Of a stretch of 64,000 nt of DNA, positions 27,582-35,824 are shown piece after piece. The stretch is from Winogradskyella eximia (lineage in GTDB: Bacteria > Bacteroidota > Bacteroidia > Flavobacteriales > Flavobacteriaceae), in NCBI RefSeq assembly GCF_003386165.1, contig NZ_QRDV01000004.1, positions 1 through 64,000 on the forward strand, given 5' to 3'. A model generated the notes under the pieces. That model had not been told where the DNA came from. It saw nothing but the letters and a program-made list of their open reading frames with translations, and searched no databases. Positions within the stretch are counted from its first letter, which is position 1, and each line of letters starts with the position of its first letter. The translations under genes and the position numbers were made by a program.

Positions 27582-28031
27582 TCATTTGTTGTCTAACAAA
27601 TGATTTCGTTTGTCTTCTTTCTTAATACTTTTTATAATATCAAAAAGTTGCGTTTTTAGGTTTCTATAATTAGTTTGAAATTCTTTTATTTCTTTAATTA
27701 AACCTTGATGCGAATTTCTATACGCCTTTTCTTCCTTAAGTTGATTAACACCATCAACAATAATCTGAAGCTCATTTTCATGAACCTTTATGGCTTCAAT
27801 TAATAGGTTATTCCGCTTTTGGGATCTATTGAGTACATCGATAACCTCTTTGTTATCCGAAAATTTTTCAGGTTCAATAAGTTGTAGTGTGTAAGACTTA
27901 ATTAAATCTTCAAAAAAAAGATGTTCATCTTTAATAAATAGTAACTCGGAGAGCCATTCTTTAGACGCTTCATGCATTTCTTCTGCACTTAGCCATTCTA
28001 CATATTTTGAATTTGTTTGTGTTGTTTTCAT
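27582..28031 (-). CDS. Uncharacterised coiled-coil protein of the stress island
   Basis: I do not recognise a family. The 149-aa product is soluble and strongly helical. An N-terminal segment (YVEWLSAEEMHEASKEWLSELLFIKDEHLFFEDLI) leads into heptad-like helices, including VHENELQIIVDGVNQLKEEKAYRN and a Lys/Glu-rich C-terminus. No signal peptide, Cys or metal motif. The gene is real by codon pattern, by a clear ATG and by its own operator-promoter (28101-28143), which makes it a single-gene member of the stress regulon. Confidence 0.75.
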   Translation of the reverse strand: MKTTQTNSKYVEWLSAEEMHEASKEWLSELLFIKDEHLFFEDLIKSYTLQLIEPEKFSDNKEVIDVLNRSQKRNNLLIEAIKVHENELQIIVDGVNQLKEEKAYRNSHQGLIKEIKEFQTNYRNLKTQLFDIIKSIKKEDKRNHLLDNK

Positions 28032-28100
28032 GATATTATAATTTATATGATAAAAGAAAATTAATAATAATATTAAGTAGCTTATTTAATTCTCTAATAC

Positions 28101-28143
28101 TAAAAGTATTAATAATCACTATATTTTGAAATGATATAAGTCA
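28101..28143 (-). promoter_or_regulatory. Stress-island operator 2 and promoter
   Basis: On the minus strand TGACTTATATCA (28132-28143), 23 nt, then -7 TACTTTTA (28101-28108). Drives the coiled-coil gene; leader about 70 nt. Confidence 0.85.
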
Positions 28144-28157
28144 GTTTGCAAAAGCTT

Positions 28158-29531
28158 TTAAAGTACAATTTTTTCTACATCAGTAATTTTAGGGATGGTG
28201 ACATTCCAATGATATGTGTCTTTTATTTTTACTCTAAAAGCATCTAAAGCTGTGGGTTCTCCATGAATTAAATATACGTTTTCGGGTATATTTTTAATGT
28301 TGCTCATCCAATTAATTAAATCATGTTGGTCTGCATGTGCAGATAAGCTTGCGATGTTTTTAATTGTGGCTTTTACAGGATAATATTTTCCGAAAAATCG
28401 AATTTCATGTACTCCATCTTGTAATTGTCTGCCACGTGTGCCTTCTGCTTGGTAACCTACTAGTAAAACGGTTGTAGAAGGTTCGTCTATAAGTTGTTTT
28501 AAATAGGTGAGTACACGTCCTCCAGTAACCATTCCGCTACCAGCAATAATAATTTTAGAGCGTTTATCATCAATGGTTTCCCAAGTTTCTTTATAGGATG
28601 CTACAATGTTTACGTGTTTACACATGGCATTATAATCTTCATCAGATAATTTATGCCATTTAGGGAAACGTTTAAATACACTCAACACATTGTTGCCCAT
28701 TGGGCTATCAACAAAAACAGGAATATTAGGAATTTTATTTTTTTTGTAGAGTTGCCATAAAATATACATTAAGGTTTGTAAGCGTTCTACAGCAAAACTA
28801 GGAATGATTAAGTTGCCTTTTTTCTCTAAGGTCTCAAGAATTATTTCAGTTAATATACCTTCAACATCTTCTTCTGGGTGTAGTTTATCACCATAGGTAC
28901 TTTCAATAAATAGAAAATCTGCCCATTCAGGTCGTTTAGGGTCATTAAGTAAATAATCATTAGACCTGCCAATATCTCCTGAAAAAACAAAGCGTTTGCT
29001 ATTAATGTCCAATTCAATAAAAGTAGCACCAATTATATGGCCATTGTATTGAAATCTATATGAGATGTGTTCAGACAAAACAATCCATTTATCTGGTAGT
29101 TGTTCCTCAAATAGTGTTACCGTATTTTCGGCTTCTTTTACAGTGTAAAAAGGAAGTGCTGGGTTGTGCTTACTATAGTTTTCTTTATTAGCTTTTTCAG
29201 CTTCTTCTTCATGTATTTTTGCGCTATCTCTTAGTATTATTTCAGCTATAGCAAGTGTTGGTGCTGTTCCCATTATTTTGCCACTGAAACCTTGTTTTAA
29301 TAATCTTGGTAAGTAACCAACATGGTCTAAATGGCCATGTGTTAGCAATACCACATCAATTGATGGAACATTAACAGGAAGATCGCTCCAATTGAGTTCG
29401 CGTAGTTCTTTTAAACCCTGAAACATACCACAATCTATAAGGATGTTTTTTTCTGAAGTTTCAATAAGAAACTTGGAACCTGTAACCACTCCAGACGCTC
29501 CTAAGAAATTTATTTTTGCGAAATTTTCCAT
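28158..29531 (-). CDS. Beta-CASP metallo-beta-lactamase-fold RNA-processing nuclease
   Basis: A 457-aa RNase of the CPSF73/YSH1-like group. The metallo-beta-lactamase domain has NILIDCGMFQG and HGHLDHVG (His 65, 67, 70, Asp 69), then FSGDIGRS and ESTYGD. The beta-CASP domain has PSFAVERLQTLMYIL, VDSPMG and IIAGSGMVTGGR; RMMBL-type motifs SAHADQ and VYLIHGEPTALDAFR close it. Members process or degrade RNA as endo- or 5' exonucleases. It lies 6 bases after the ATP-cone/nuclease gene and is co-transcribed with it. The next operator downstream begins only 15 bases past its stop. Confidence 0.92.
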   Translation of the reverse strand: MENFAKINFLGASGVVTGSKFLIETSEKNILIDCGMFQGLKELRELNWSDLPVNVPSIDVVLLTHGHLDHVGYLPRLLKQGFSGKIMGTAPTLAIAEIILRDSAKIHEEEAEKANKENYSKHNPALPFYTVKEAENTVTLFEEQLPDKWIVLSEHISYRFQYNGHIIGATFIELDINSKRFVFSGDIGRSNDYLLNDPKRPEWADFLFIESTYGDKLHPEEDVEGILTEIILETLEKKGNLIIPSFAVERLQTLMYILWQLYKKNKIPNIPVFVDSPMGNNVLSVFKRFPKWHKLSDEDYNAMCKHVNIVASYKETWETIDDKRSKIIIAGSGMVTGGRVLTYLKQLIDEPSTTVLLVGYQAEGTRGRQLQDGVHEIRFFGKYYPVKATIKNIASLSAHADQHDLINWMSNIKNIPENVYLIHGEPTALDAFRVKIKDTYHWNVTIPKITDVEKIVL

Positions 29532-29537
29532 GATTTA

Positions 29538-30386
29538 TTAATTTTTGTTTGGACATAATTGAGTTATTTCATCCAGAATTTTTTTCTTTCTAACTTCTGA
29601 AACACCCAAATGATCTAGGTAAAATTTATCGTGTATTAGTTGTCTACAAAGCACTATATCTCTACTTAATAAAAATTGTTTCTCTCTATTGGTTAGCAAG
29701 GTAGATACGGTAATAGGGTAAAGGCTTAATCTGTCAATTCTATCTTTTAAACCATCATTGTTAGGATAGTCCCAACTTAATAGATAAAGTCCGCAACACC
29801 TACCATATTGAATAGCATCTTCTGTAAATCTTGTATTAGTAACTACCCAACCTTCTGTTAATGTTGTATCTTTTTTGGGATTGGCATCCCAATGTGTTTT
29901 TACGTCTTTGTAACGAGAATTGATGTAGAGCGGAATTTTCACATTACAATTAAGCCCTTGTTCATTATGAAATTTACACTCTATTAAACTCGTTTTATTG
30001 TCTTTGTGAGCAACCACATCAATTTCATGTTTTACACATTTACCTTGTAAAATTTGCCCAACATCCGTTTTGTAACTAGAGTATTCTAAAAGTTCACTTA
30101 TAAAACGTTCAAAGGGAAAACCAGTTGGTCCTAACTCATAAATGGCTTTTTTTAGCTTGTATTTTGAAGCGAAATAACTCTTCTTTTTTTTGAGTAAAGC
30201 AAAAGCTCTATTGTAAATTTCTTTAGTAGAAATTCCTTGGTACAATTCGTCTCTAACTTTATCAATAATTTGATCGATGGTCTCTTTGTCTGCACCAGTT
30301 TTATGTAATGAAGCACGTAGCTTATCTATTGAAAATTTCACACTTTCTCCAGAAGATTTAATGATATCAAAATTTTGAGTTTTCAT
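29538..30386 (-). CDS. ATP-cone domain fused to a PD-(D/E)XK nuclease-like domain
   Basis: A 282-aa two-domain protein. Residues 6-88 form an ATP-cone (FDIIKSSGESVKFSIDKLRASLHKTGAD to KAIYELGP), the nucleotide sensor of ribonucleotide reductase and NrdR. Residues about 90-210 resemble the Mrr/restriction-endonuclease-like fold: FERFISELLEY, HEIDVVA (Asp 123), then IECKFH (Glu 136, Lys 138). The tail is uncharacterised and Cys-containing. A role as nucleotide-gated nuclease is inference. Upstream neighbour of the beta-CASP RNase in a two-gene operon. I found no island operator before it, unlike nearly all neighbours. Confidence 0.8.
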   Translation of the reverse strand: MKTQNFDIIKSSGESVKFSIDKLRASLHKTGADKETIDQIIDKVRDELYQGISTKEIYNRAFALLKKKKSYFASKYKLKKAIYELGPTGFPFERFISELLEYSSYKTDVGQILQGKCVKHEIDVVAHKDNKTSLIECKFHNEQGLNCNVKIPLYINSRYKDVKTHWDANPKKDTTLTEGWVVTNTRFTEDAIQYGRCCGLYLLSWDYPNNDGLKDRIDRLSLYPITVSTLLTNREKQFLLSRDIVLCRQLIHDKFYLDHLGVSEVRKKKILDEITQLCPNKN

Positions 30387-30534
30387 ATGTGATTATTTTA
30401 AAAACTGCCAAAACAATATTCATTTTGACAGCCTTAATTAATACCATCTATACCTTTAGATGACCAAAGCAACATCATTTTATTTTACAATCGTTTTCGA
30501 TTTAAAATGGAAGAACTCATAAAATGGTTAAAAT

Positions 30535-30942
30535 TTAATTAGACTTAAAGTAGTCTCTAACCCATGCTTTTACTTGATTCTCGGTCATGCTATCAGCTTT
30601 TTCTACTCCTTTTATTTTTGTACTTAAGCTGTTATAGTGTTTATGTAACTCTTTGCTAAACTTCTCATTGGTGTCAGCAGGTCCAAAAAGTACCAAAGCA
30701 TTTGTGTCATTTATTTGCGATGCGATGTCTTTAAAATAAAGTTTTAATTGCTGTTTTTCGCGCTCTAAATACTTACTATCTTGAATTACGTCTTGTGGTC
30801 CACCTTTTAGTTTTGTACCAGAACCTCCATGGGCTTTATAGTGTTCAATGTTAGATGAAACCGTTTTAAATGTTTCGTTTTCATTCTCTATGCTTACGAT
30901 ATAAGCATTGTCAATATCGATCCAAATGCCTGTATTTTTCAT
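30535..30942 (-). CDS. Small protein resembling the central eRF1/Pelota domain
   Basis: A 135-aa soluble protein: MKNTGIWIDIDNAYIVSI, a glycine-rich stretch (HYKAHGGSGTKLKGGPQD), KYLEREKQQLKLYFKDIA, then NALVLFGPADTNEKFSKELH, which recalls the central-domain pattern of eRF1/Pelota-type proteins. Bacterial relatives of those factors include ribosome hibernation or rescue proteins, which would suit a stress island, but the resemblance is by eye only. I start at the ATG at 30942. It is 47 bases behind a UspA gene that carries operator 3 and is probably co-transcribed with it. Confidence 0.6.
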   Translation of the reverse strand: MKNTGIWIDIDNAYIVSIENENETFKTVSSNIEHYKAHGGSGTKLKGGPQDVIQDSKYLEREKQQLKLYFKDIASQINDTNALVLFGPADTNEKFSKELHKHYNSLSTKIKGVEKADSMTENQVKAWVRDYFKSN

Positions 30943-30989
30943 TATAAATTTATTTATAACTCTCATTTAAATGAGAATCTGGTTAATAC

Positions 30990-31844
30990 TTAATTTTTGA
31001 AATCGTGCATAGCTAGTATGGGAACATTTAAGTGAAATGAAATCTCCTTTACCATTGGATTACTTAAAATACTTCCAAAAAAAGCATGTTTTTTATTAAT
31101 AAAAGCAACCATGTCACTTGATCTGCTTTCTACAAAAATGTTAACTGCAGATTGTATAGAATGGTGAGATAAAGTGTGGAAAGTATAGTTAACACCTTCT
31201 AATATTTCTTTGAGTAATTCTTTGTTTTCTCTTTGGTCTTCGTCTAGTTTTTCTTCCTTATTTATATAAAGTATTGCAATGTTTGCATCACTCTTTTTTG
31301 CAATTTCAGAAAGATAGATAAGTTCTCGTCTTTTAAAATGAGTTCTAAAATTAGAGGGAAAAACAATCTCTTTTGGTAATTCGATTTTTGCATTATGTGG
31401 AACAACTAACACCGGACAGTTTCTCACTTTTTCCATTGTATTAATTGCAGTACTGCCAAAGGCTGTGGCTCTAGAATGGGTTTGTCCTTTGGTACCCATC
31501 ACTATCATCTCAATATCCTTTTTGTCTACGAATTGTTTTATGGATTCAACAACATTATTAAATTCAGAAAAAACTTCAAAATGATGCTTAGGATTATATG
31601 AATCGCTCATAGTAATCATATCAAAAACCTTAGCTAATCCATTTTCCGAATGTAGTTTTGCTGTTTCATAAAGCTCGCTTCCAGGTTCTAGATTTAAGAG
31701 ACTTTCTAGAATATTACCTGTGGCCGAGAATACATTTAGTATAAAAAAATCGCAATGATCATTTTTATATAATTCCCTCGCATAATTAATTGCTCTAATT
31801 GAGTTTTTAGAAAAATCGGTAGGCAGTAAAATTTTATGTCTCAT
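30990..31844 (-). CDS. Universal stress protein, two UspA domains
   Basis: A 284-aa tandem Usp protein. Domain 1 begins KILLPTDFSKNSIRAINYARELY and ends with MGTKGQTHSRATAFGSTAIN, the nucleotide-binding glycine pattern. Domain 2 (from about 155, KEIVFPSNFRTHFKRRELIYLSEIA) lacks the pattern and ends with FINKKHAFFGSIL, a His-containing motif shared by several island paralogues. First gene of a unit with the eRF1-like gene, under operator 3. Confidence 0.92.
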   Translation of the reverse strand: MRHKILLPTDFSKNSIRAINYARELYKNDHCDFFILNVFSATGNILESLLNLEPGSELYETAKLHSENGLAKVFDMITMSDSYNPKHHFEVFSEFNNVVESIKQFVDKKDIEMIVMGTKGQTHSRATAFGSTAINTMEKVRNCPVLVVPHNAKIELPKEIVFPSNFRTHFKRRELIYLSEIAKKSDANIAILYINKEEKLDEDQRENKELLKEILEGVNYTFHTLSHHSIQSAVNIFVESRSSDMVAFINKKHAFFGSILSNPMVKEISFHLNVPILAMHDFKN

Positions 31845-31870
31845 GATTAACTAAAATTAATTCGTTGAAT

Positions 31871-31913
31871 TAAATATAGTTACATAACTAAAATTGCCAA
31901 ATGATATACATCA
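31871..31913 (-). promoter_or_regulatory. Stress-island operator 3 and promoter
   Basis: On the minus strand TGATGTATATCA (31902-31913), 23 nt, then -7 TATATTTA (31871-31878), 27 nt before the UspA start at 31844. Confidence 0.87.
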
Positions 31914-31939
31914 GCTAAACCAATTGATTTTCAGATTTT

Positions 31940-32779
31940 TTAAGGATTATGACATGGTATTACCATAAATGGCACTACAGGATGAAATCCTATTTTCTTA
32001 ATAACAGGTTCTTTAGTCATGTTTTCTATAAAGCCGTGTTTGTAGTTTATCATAGTAAGTATATTGATATCAAATTCTTCTATGAAATCTTTAATACATT
32101 GTTCTTTTGTTCCAAAATCTGGCATCCAATGTACACTACTTTTGTAATCTTCTAAATAAGCTTTTAGCATTGCTAAATTATAATTTTGCTTTTCAGATAA
32201 TTGATCGTTCTGATTAATATGTACAATTCTTATCTTAGAGTTATATAGCTTAGATAATTGTTTTATGTATACTAATTCTTCACCATAAAAACGGTTAAAA
32301 TCAGTTGGAAAAGCAATTTCCTTTGGTGCTACAAAATTATAAGCATCTGGTATTACCAAAATAGGGCAAAGCTTTATTTTATTAATAATGTCAACTGTAT
32401 TACTTCCAAAAAGAAATTCTTTAGCTCCAGTTGCTCCTTTTGTACCCATTACAATAAGGTTTATTTTTTCCTTTTTAATGGTTTTTTTAATAGCAGGTAA
32501 TAGTGGATCTGTACTATAAATAATTTCAAATTTGTGATAATTATTAGTGCTTTCAGCCTCTAGTTTAACCTTTAACTCCTCTAATTTCTGTTTTTGTTCC
32601 TCTTTTAGAGTTTCTAAATAGGTTGAGGTTATATAGGTTCTAGATCCAGAACTTGAAAACGTCCAAGAGTGAAGTAAGTAAAAAGTACTCGCTTCATTAG
32701 AATATAGTTTTAGGGCATATTGTGCTGCGCTATACGCATTGTCTGAAAAATCCGTAGGTATTAAAATATGATTGTTCAT
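31940..32779 (-). CDS. Universal stress protein, two UspA domains
   Basis: A 279-aa tandem Usp protein. Domain 1: ILIPTDFSDNAYSAAQYALKLY to MGTKGATGAKEFLFGSNTVDII with intact nucleotide-binding glycines. Domain 2: KEIAFPTDFNRFYGEELVYIKQLSKLYNSKIRIVHINQ to MINYKHGFIENMTKEPVIKKIGFHPVVPFMVIP. It is very similar to the product of the next gene up (32852-33679), sharing HWMPD and MINYKH blocks, so the two arose by recent duplication. Own operator (number 4). Confidence 0.92.
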   Translation of the reverse strand: MNNHILIPTDFSDNAYSAAQYALKLYSNEASTFYLLHSWTFSSSGSRTYITSTYLETLKEEQKQKLEELKVKLEAESTNNYHKFEIIYSTDPLLPAIKKTIKKEKINLIVMGTKGATGAKEFLFGSNTVDIINKIKLCPILVIPDAYNFVAPKEIAFPTDFNRFYGEELVYIKQLSKLYNSKIRIVHINQNDQLSEKQNYNLAMLKAYLEDYKSSVHWMPDFGTKEQCIKDFIEEFDINILTMINYKHGFIENMTKEPVIKKIGFHPVVPFMVIPCHNP

Positions 32780-32806
32780 GGTATTTATTATTTTAATTCT
32801 AAAGAA

Positions 32807-32849
32807 TAAAATTAATGTAATGACTCTAACTTTAAAATGATATATGTCA
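32807..32849 (-). promoter_or_regulatory. Stress-island operator 4 and promoter
   Basis: On the minus strand TGACATATATCA (32838-32849), 23 nt, then -7 TAATTTTA (32807-32814). The operator ends two bases before the stop codon of the upstream UspA gene. Confidence 0.87.
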
Positions 32850-32851
32850 GC

Positions 32852-33679
32852 TTAGTCAGGTATTACTAAAAAAGGTATGGTTGGTTGAAACCCTAATTTT
32901 TTAATAACTGGTTCCTTTACAAGGCTTTCTATAAAGCTATGTTTATAATTAATCATGACTAAAATATTGATATTTAGTTCATCAATAAAATCCTTTATTG
33001 CTTCATCTTTTTTACTGTAATCTGGCATCCAATGGAAGCTGTATTCGTAATTTTCTAGAGCTACTTTTAATTGGTCTAGGTTATAATCTTGTGCTTCAGA
33101 AATACTGTCTTCTTTGTTAATATGAAGTACTCTTATTTTTGAATTGTAAAGATCTGCTAAGTCTAATAATGGTTGTAATTCAGCACCATATAACCTATTA
33201 AAATCTGTAGGAAATGCTATTTGTTCTGGTATTACAAAATCAAATTCATCTGGAACGGCTAGTACAGGACAATTTTTTATCTTCTTTATGCTATTTACTG
33301 TATTACTGCCAAAAACAATTTCTTTTGCTCCTGTGGCTCCTTTGGTACCCATAACAACCATATCTATATTGTTTTTTTCTATAATCGTTTCCATAGAATG
33401 GAACAAATCATTTGAGCTTAATATAATTTCAAAACTATGGTTGGCATTAGCATTAGAAGTTTCTGCCAGTTCTTTTAATTCAGAAAGCTCATTCATGGCA
33501 TTTTCTGCCATAACACGAAGCAATTTGTTGGACATGTTAGACATGGTTGAAACTTTCATTTTAGTAGAATGTAAAAAGTAAAATGTGCATAGCTCCTCTT
33601 CGTATAATTTTAACGCATATACGACAGCACTCCATGCATTATCTGAAAAATCTGTTGGTAATAGAATATTCTTTTTCAT
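32852..33679 (-). CDS. Universal stress protein, two UspA domains
   Basis: A 275-aa tandem Usp protein. Domain 1: KNILLPTDFSDNAWSAVVYALKLYEEELCTFYFLHS to MGTKGATGAKEIVFGSNTVNSI. Domain 2: EQIAFPTDFNRLYGAELQPLLDLADLYNSKIRVLHINKED to MINYKHSFIESLVKEPVIKKLGFQPTIPFLVIP. Closest relative in the window is the 31940-32779 product. Domain 1 keeps the nucleotide-binding motif; domain 2 does not. Single-gene unit under operator 5. Confidence 0.92.
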   Translation of the reverse strand: MKKNILLPTDFSDNAWSAVVYALKLYEEELCTFYFLHSTKMKVSTMSNMSNKLLRVMAENAMNELSELKELAETSNANANHSFEIILSSNDLFHSMETIIEKNNIDMVVMGTKGATGAKEIVFGSNTVNSIKKIKNCPVLAVPDEFDFVIPEQIAFPTDFNRLYGAELQPLLDLADLYNSKIRVLHINKEDSISEAQDYNLDQLKVALENYEYSFHWMPDYSKKDEAIKDFIDELNINILVMINYKHSFIESLVKEPVIKKLGFQPTIPFLVIPD

Positions 33680-33707
33680 GGAATTTGTTTTTAATTAATG
33701 AATACTG

Positions 33708-33749
33708 AAAACTTAATATTTAATCTAACTTGGTTAATGATGTCAGTTA
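33708..33749 (-). promoter_or_regulatory. Stress-island operator 5 and promoter (degenerate half-site)
   Basis: On the minus strand TAACTGACATCA (33738-33749), where only the proximal half-site ATCA is canonical, then 22 nt, then -7 TAAGTTTT (33708-33715). This is the weakest of the set and the only one with a 22-nt spacer. Confidence 0.6.
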
Positions 33750-33753
33750 GTGT

Positions 33754-34596
33754 TTATTTTTTTGGAATTACTAAAAATGGCACTTTTAAATGAAAGCCTA
33801 TTTGGTTAAGTGTTGATCTAAAGAATAGGTTTTCAAAAAATGAATGTTTGTTATTTATCATAGCTAACAGATTAATTTTTGCTCTTATCTGAAAGCGATC
33901 AATAGCTTGGGTTACATTCATACTGTCATAATGATGAAATAAATAAGAAGTCCCTTTAAATTGAGTTTCTAGTTTAATTTGATTGTTTACTTGATTAAAG
34001 GTTAAATCTTTTCCTGTGGAAACGTGTAAAGCATTTATTCGAGAATTATGATGAGCAGCAATCTGTTTTAATACATCTATTTGAAAGGTGTTGTAGTCTA
34101 CTTCAAGATCTGTAGGAAACAATATCTCTTGAGGTTTTTCATATTCAAAATCTGAAGGAATTGCTAAAACCGGACACTTAATTTCTCTAAACGTATGTAC
34201 TGTATTAGAACCAAATAATACTTCTTTAGCTCCTGTAGCACCTTTGGTTCCCATAACAATGAGATATGTTTCGGTTTCTGTTAAAAATTCTTTTATGCCA
34301 GAAATCAAAGTATCAAATCGAGATAGGGTTGTAAACTTGTGTTTTGGATTTTTATCAAATGTTTTTGAAATTTTTTCAACCATCTCATTCAGGTTTTCTT
34401 GAGATGTGTTTCTAATGGCATCACCTAAGCCAAATTGAGCAGGATAGCCTAATACATATTCTACATTATAGATGACAGGTGTATAGGTATTCAATAAATG
34501 AAAAGTACAAGTTTCATCTTTAAAAAGTTGAATTGCATACTTTACAGCATTCCATGAATTATCTGAAAAATCGGTGGGCAGAAGTATATGTTTCAT
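33754..34596 (-). CDS. Universal stress protein, two UspA domains
   Basis: A 280-aa tandem Usp protein: KHILLPTDFSDNSWNAVKYAIQLFKDETCTFHLLNT, MGTKGATGAKEVLFGSNTVHTF, then a second domain starting QEILFPTDLEVDYNTFQIDVLKQIAAHHNSRINALHVS and ending MINNKHSFFENLFFRSTLNQIGFHLKVPFLVIPKK. Only the first domain has the nucleotide-binding glycines. It lies 15 bases behind the 34612-35466 UspA gene with no operator between, so both come from operator 6. Confidence 0.92.
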   Translation of the reverse strand: MKHILLPTDFSDNSWNAVKYAIQLFKDETCTFHLLNTYTPVIYNVEYVLGYPAQFGLGDAIRNTSQENLNEMVEKISKTFDKNPKHKFTTLSRFDTLISGIKEFLTETETYLIVMGTKGATGAKEVLFGSNTVHTFREIKCPVLAIPSDFEYEKPQEILFPTDLEVDYNTFQIDVLKQIAAHHNSRINALHVSTGKDLTFNQVNNQIKLETQFKGTSYLFHHYDSMNVTQAIDRFQIRAKINLLAMINNKHSFFENLFFRSTLNQIGFHLKVPFLVIPKK

Positions 34597-34611
34597 GACT
34601 CATTTATTTAG

Positions 34612-35466
34612 TTAATTACGTGTTGTGTTTTGCATTGCTAAAAGCGGAATTTCTAAGCCTAGACTAACTTTGTCTATTGTAGATGGAAATAGCATATCTT
34701 CTAAAAATGAATGTTGCGTATTTACCATCGTTATCATGTCTATCTCTTTTTCTTCAATCTGAGATTTTATAGTCTCAGCAATTTTTTTACTGTTTTTTAT
34801 ACTAAAATTAACTTTGTTAACCAATAATGCATCTTTAATAAATGCCTGGTTATCTTCTTGTCTTATAGATAATTTGTTACTTGTAGAAATATAAATGACA
34901 TCAATATAACTTCTATAAGATCTTGCTAAAACAGATAATAATTTTAACTCTCTTCTTTTATAAGGAATCAGGTAATCTGTAGGGAACAAGATGCGTTTTG
35001 GTTGTGTGTTTTTATAATTTGAAGGAATCGCCAACACAGGGCATTCTACATATTTTAAAACCTGAAATGTTTGACTTCCAAATACAATATGACTGTCATT
35101 AGATTTGCCTTTTGTACCCATAACAATTAAGTCTATATTGTGCTTGTCTACGATTTCATTAGCTTCTTCTACAAGTGTATTATAGGCAGAGACACTATGG
35201 TATGTGTATCTTGGATTTGGTGCTATTTCATTTGCCTTTTTTAGTAGATTTTTTAGATTGGTTTCAGATTCATTTTTCACTTTTTCTAAAACCTCTTCAA
35301 ACACCTCACGAGACACCAAATCATCGTGGTCGTAAAACTCATTTCTATAAGCATGCATAAAATAGAATTGTACTTTTTGATATTTAAAAAATTCTAACGC
35401 GTAATTAATCGCATTCATTGAATTTTTAGAAAAATCGGTAGGTAAAAGGATAGATAACATAATCAT
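34612..35466 (-). CDS. Universal stress protein, two UspA domains
   Basis: A 284-aa tandem Usp protein: LSILLPTDFSKNSMNAINYALEFFKYQKVQFYFMHAYRNE, MGTKGKSNDSHIVFGSQTFQVL, second domain KRILFPTDYLIPYKRRELKLLSVLARSYRSYIDVIYIST, ending MVNTQHSFLEDMLFPSTIDKVSLGLEIPLLAMQN. Start is the ATG at 35466 or 35460. It is more diverged than the neighbouring paralogues, especially around the first-domain glycine loop. First gene of a two-Usp operon under operator 6. Confidence 0.92.
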   Translation of the reverse strand: MIMLSILLPTDFSKNSMNAINYALEFFKYQKVQFYFMHAYRNEFYDHDDLVSREVFEEVLEKVKNESETNLKNLLKKANEIAPNPRYTYHSVSAYNTLVEEANEIVDKHNIDLIVMGTKGKSNDSHIVFGSQTFQVLKYVECPVLAIPSNYKNTQPKRILFPTDYLIPYKRRELKLLSVLARSYRSYIDVIYISTSNKLSIRQEDNQAFIKDALLVNKVNFSIKNSKKIAETIKSQIEEKEIDMITMVNTQHSFLEDMLFPSTIDKVSLGLEIPLLAMQNTTRN

Positions 35467-35485
35467 CTGGTTTTAATGTGGATTA

Positions 35486-35528
35486 TAAAGCTAAGTACTT
35501 AATCCATTAAAAACTATGATATATATCA
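35486..35528 (-). promoter_or_regulatory. Stress-island operator 6 and promoter
   Basis: On the minus strand the perfect palindrome TGATATATATCA (35517-35528), 23 nt, then -7 TAGCTTTA (35486-35493), 20 nt before the UspA start at 35466. Confidence 0.9.
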
Positions 35529-35570
35529 GATTGCATTGAGATTGTAATTGCAGTGTTGCGATTAATTAAC

Positions 35571-35773
35571 AAAAAAGAGACAGCCTAAAAACGTAAAATT
35601 AGCCAAGCATTTTACAGTGATAATTTAAATAACTTTAGAAACACGTCTAAATTAAATTTAGACTAATCAACCAACCAAAAATTCTATAAGTTAAAGAAAT
35701 CAGCTATATAAGCTTAGACAGATAATCCATTAGACTGTCTCTTCCTGATTAATAGCAAACCATTTTTAAATGG
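35571..35773 (-). ncRNA. Predicted stress-island small RNA
   Basis: This stretch has no protein gene but behaves like an RNA gene. Operator 7 and its -7 element point into it. The predicted 5' end carries a CCATTT/AAATGG hairpin (35760-35773). Then 35730-35743 pairs with 35575-35588 over 14 bp; the only non-Watson-Crick pair is a G-U wobble on the minus strand (it would be a C-A mismatch on the plus strand). A run of six U follows immediately (35576 to 35571), as at an intrinsic terminator. An internal GTCTAAAT/ATTTAGAC hairpin sits near 35645-35663. About 200 nt. I do not recognise a known RNA family; 6S RNA is worth excluding. Confidence 0.6.
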
Positions 35774-35778
35774 TCTTA

Positions 35779-35821
35779 TAATATTAATGCTATTAATTAT
35801 TAAAAACAATGACATTTGTCA
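35779..35821 (-). promoter_or_regulatory. Stress-island operator 7 and promoter
   Basis: On the minus strand the perfect palindrome TGACAAATGTCA (35810-35821), 23 nt, then a weaker -7 TAATATTA (35779-35786). No start codon follows for about 310 nt; the first thing downstream is the predicted RNA. The operator begins four bases after the stop codon of the membrane-protein gene. Confidence 0.75.
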
Positions 35822-35824
35822 GTT

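Noticed and set aside
30387-30534. An island operator before the ATP-cone/nuclease gene
   Set aside because: TGAT and GTCA occur here but 9 bases apart instead of 4, and no -7 element stands at the expected distance. I do not count it among the 14 sites.
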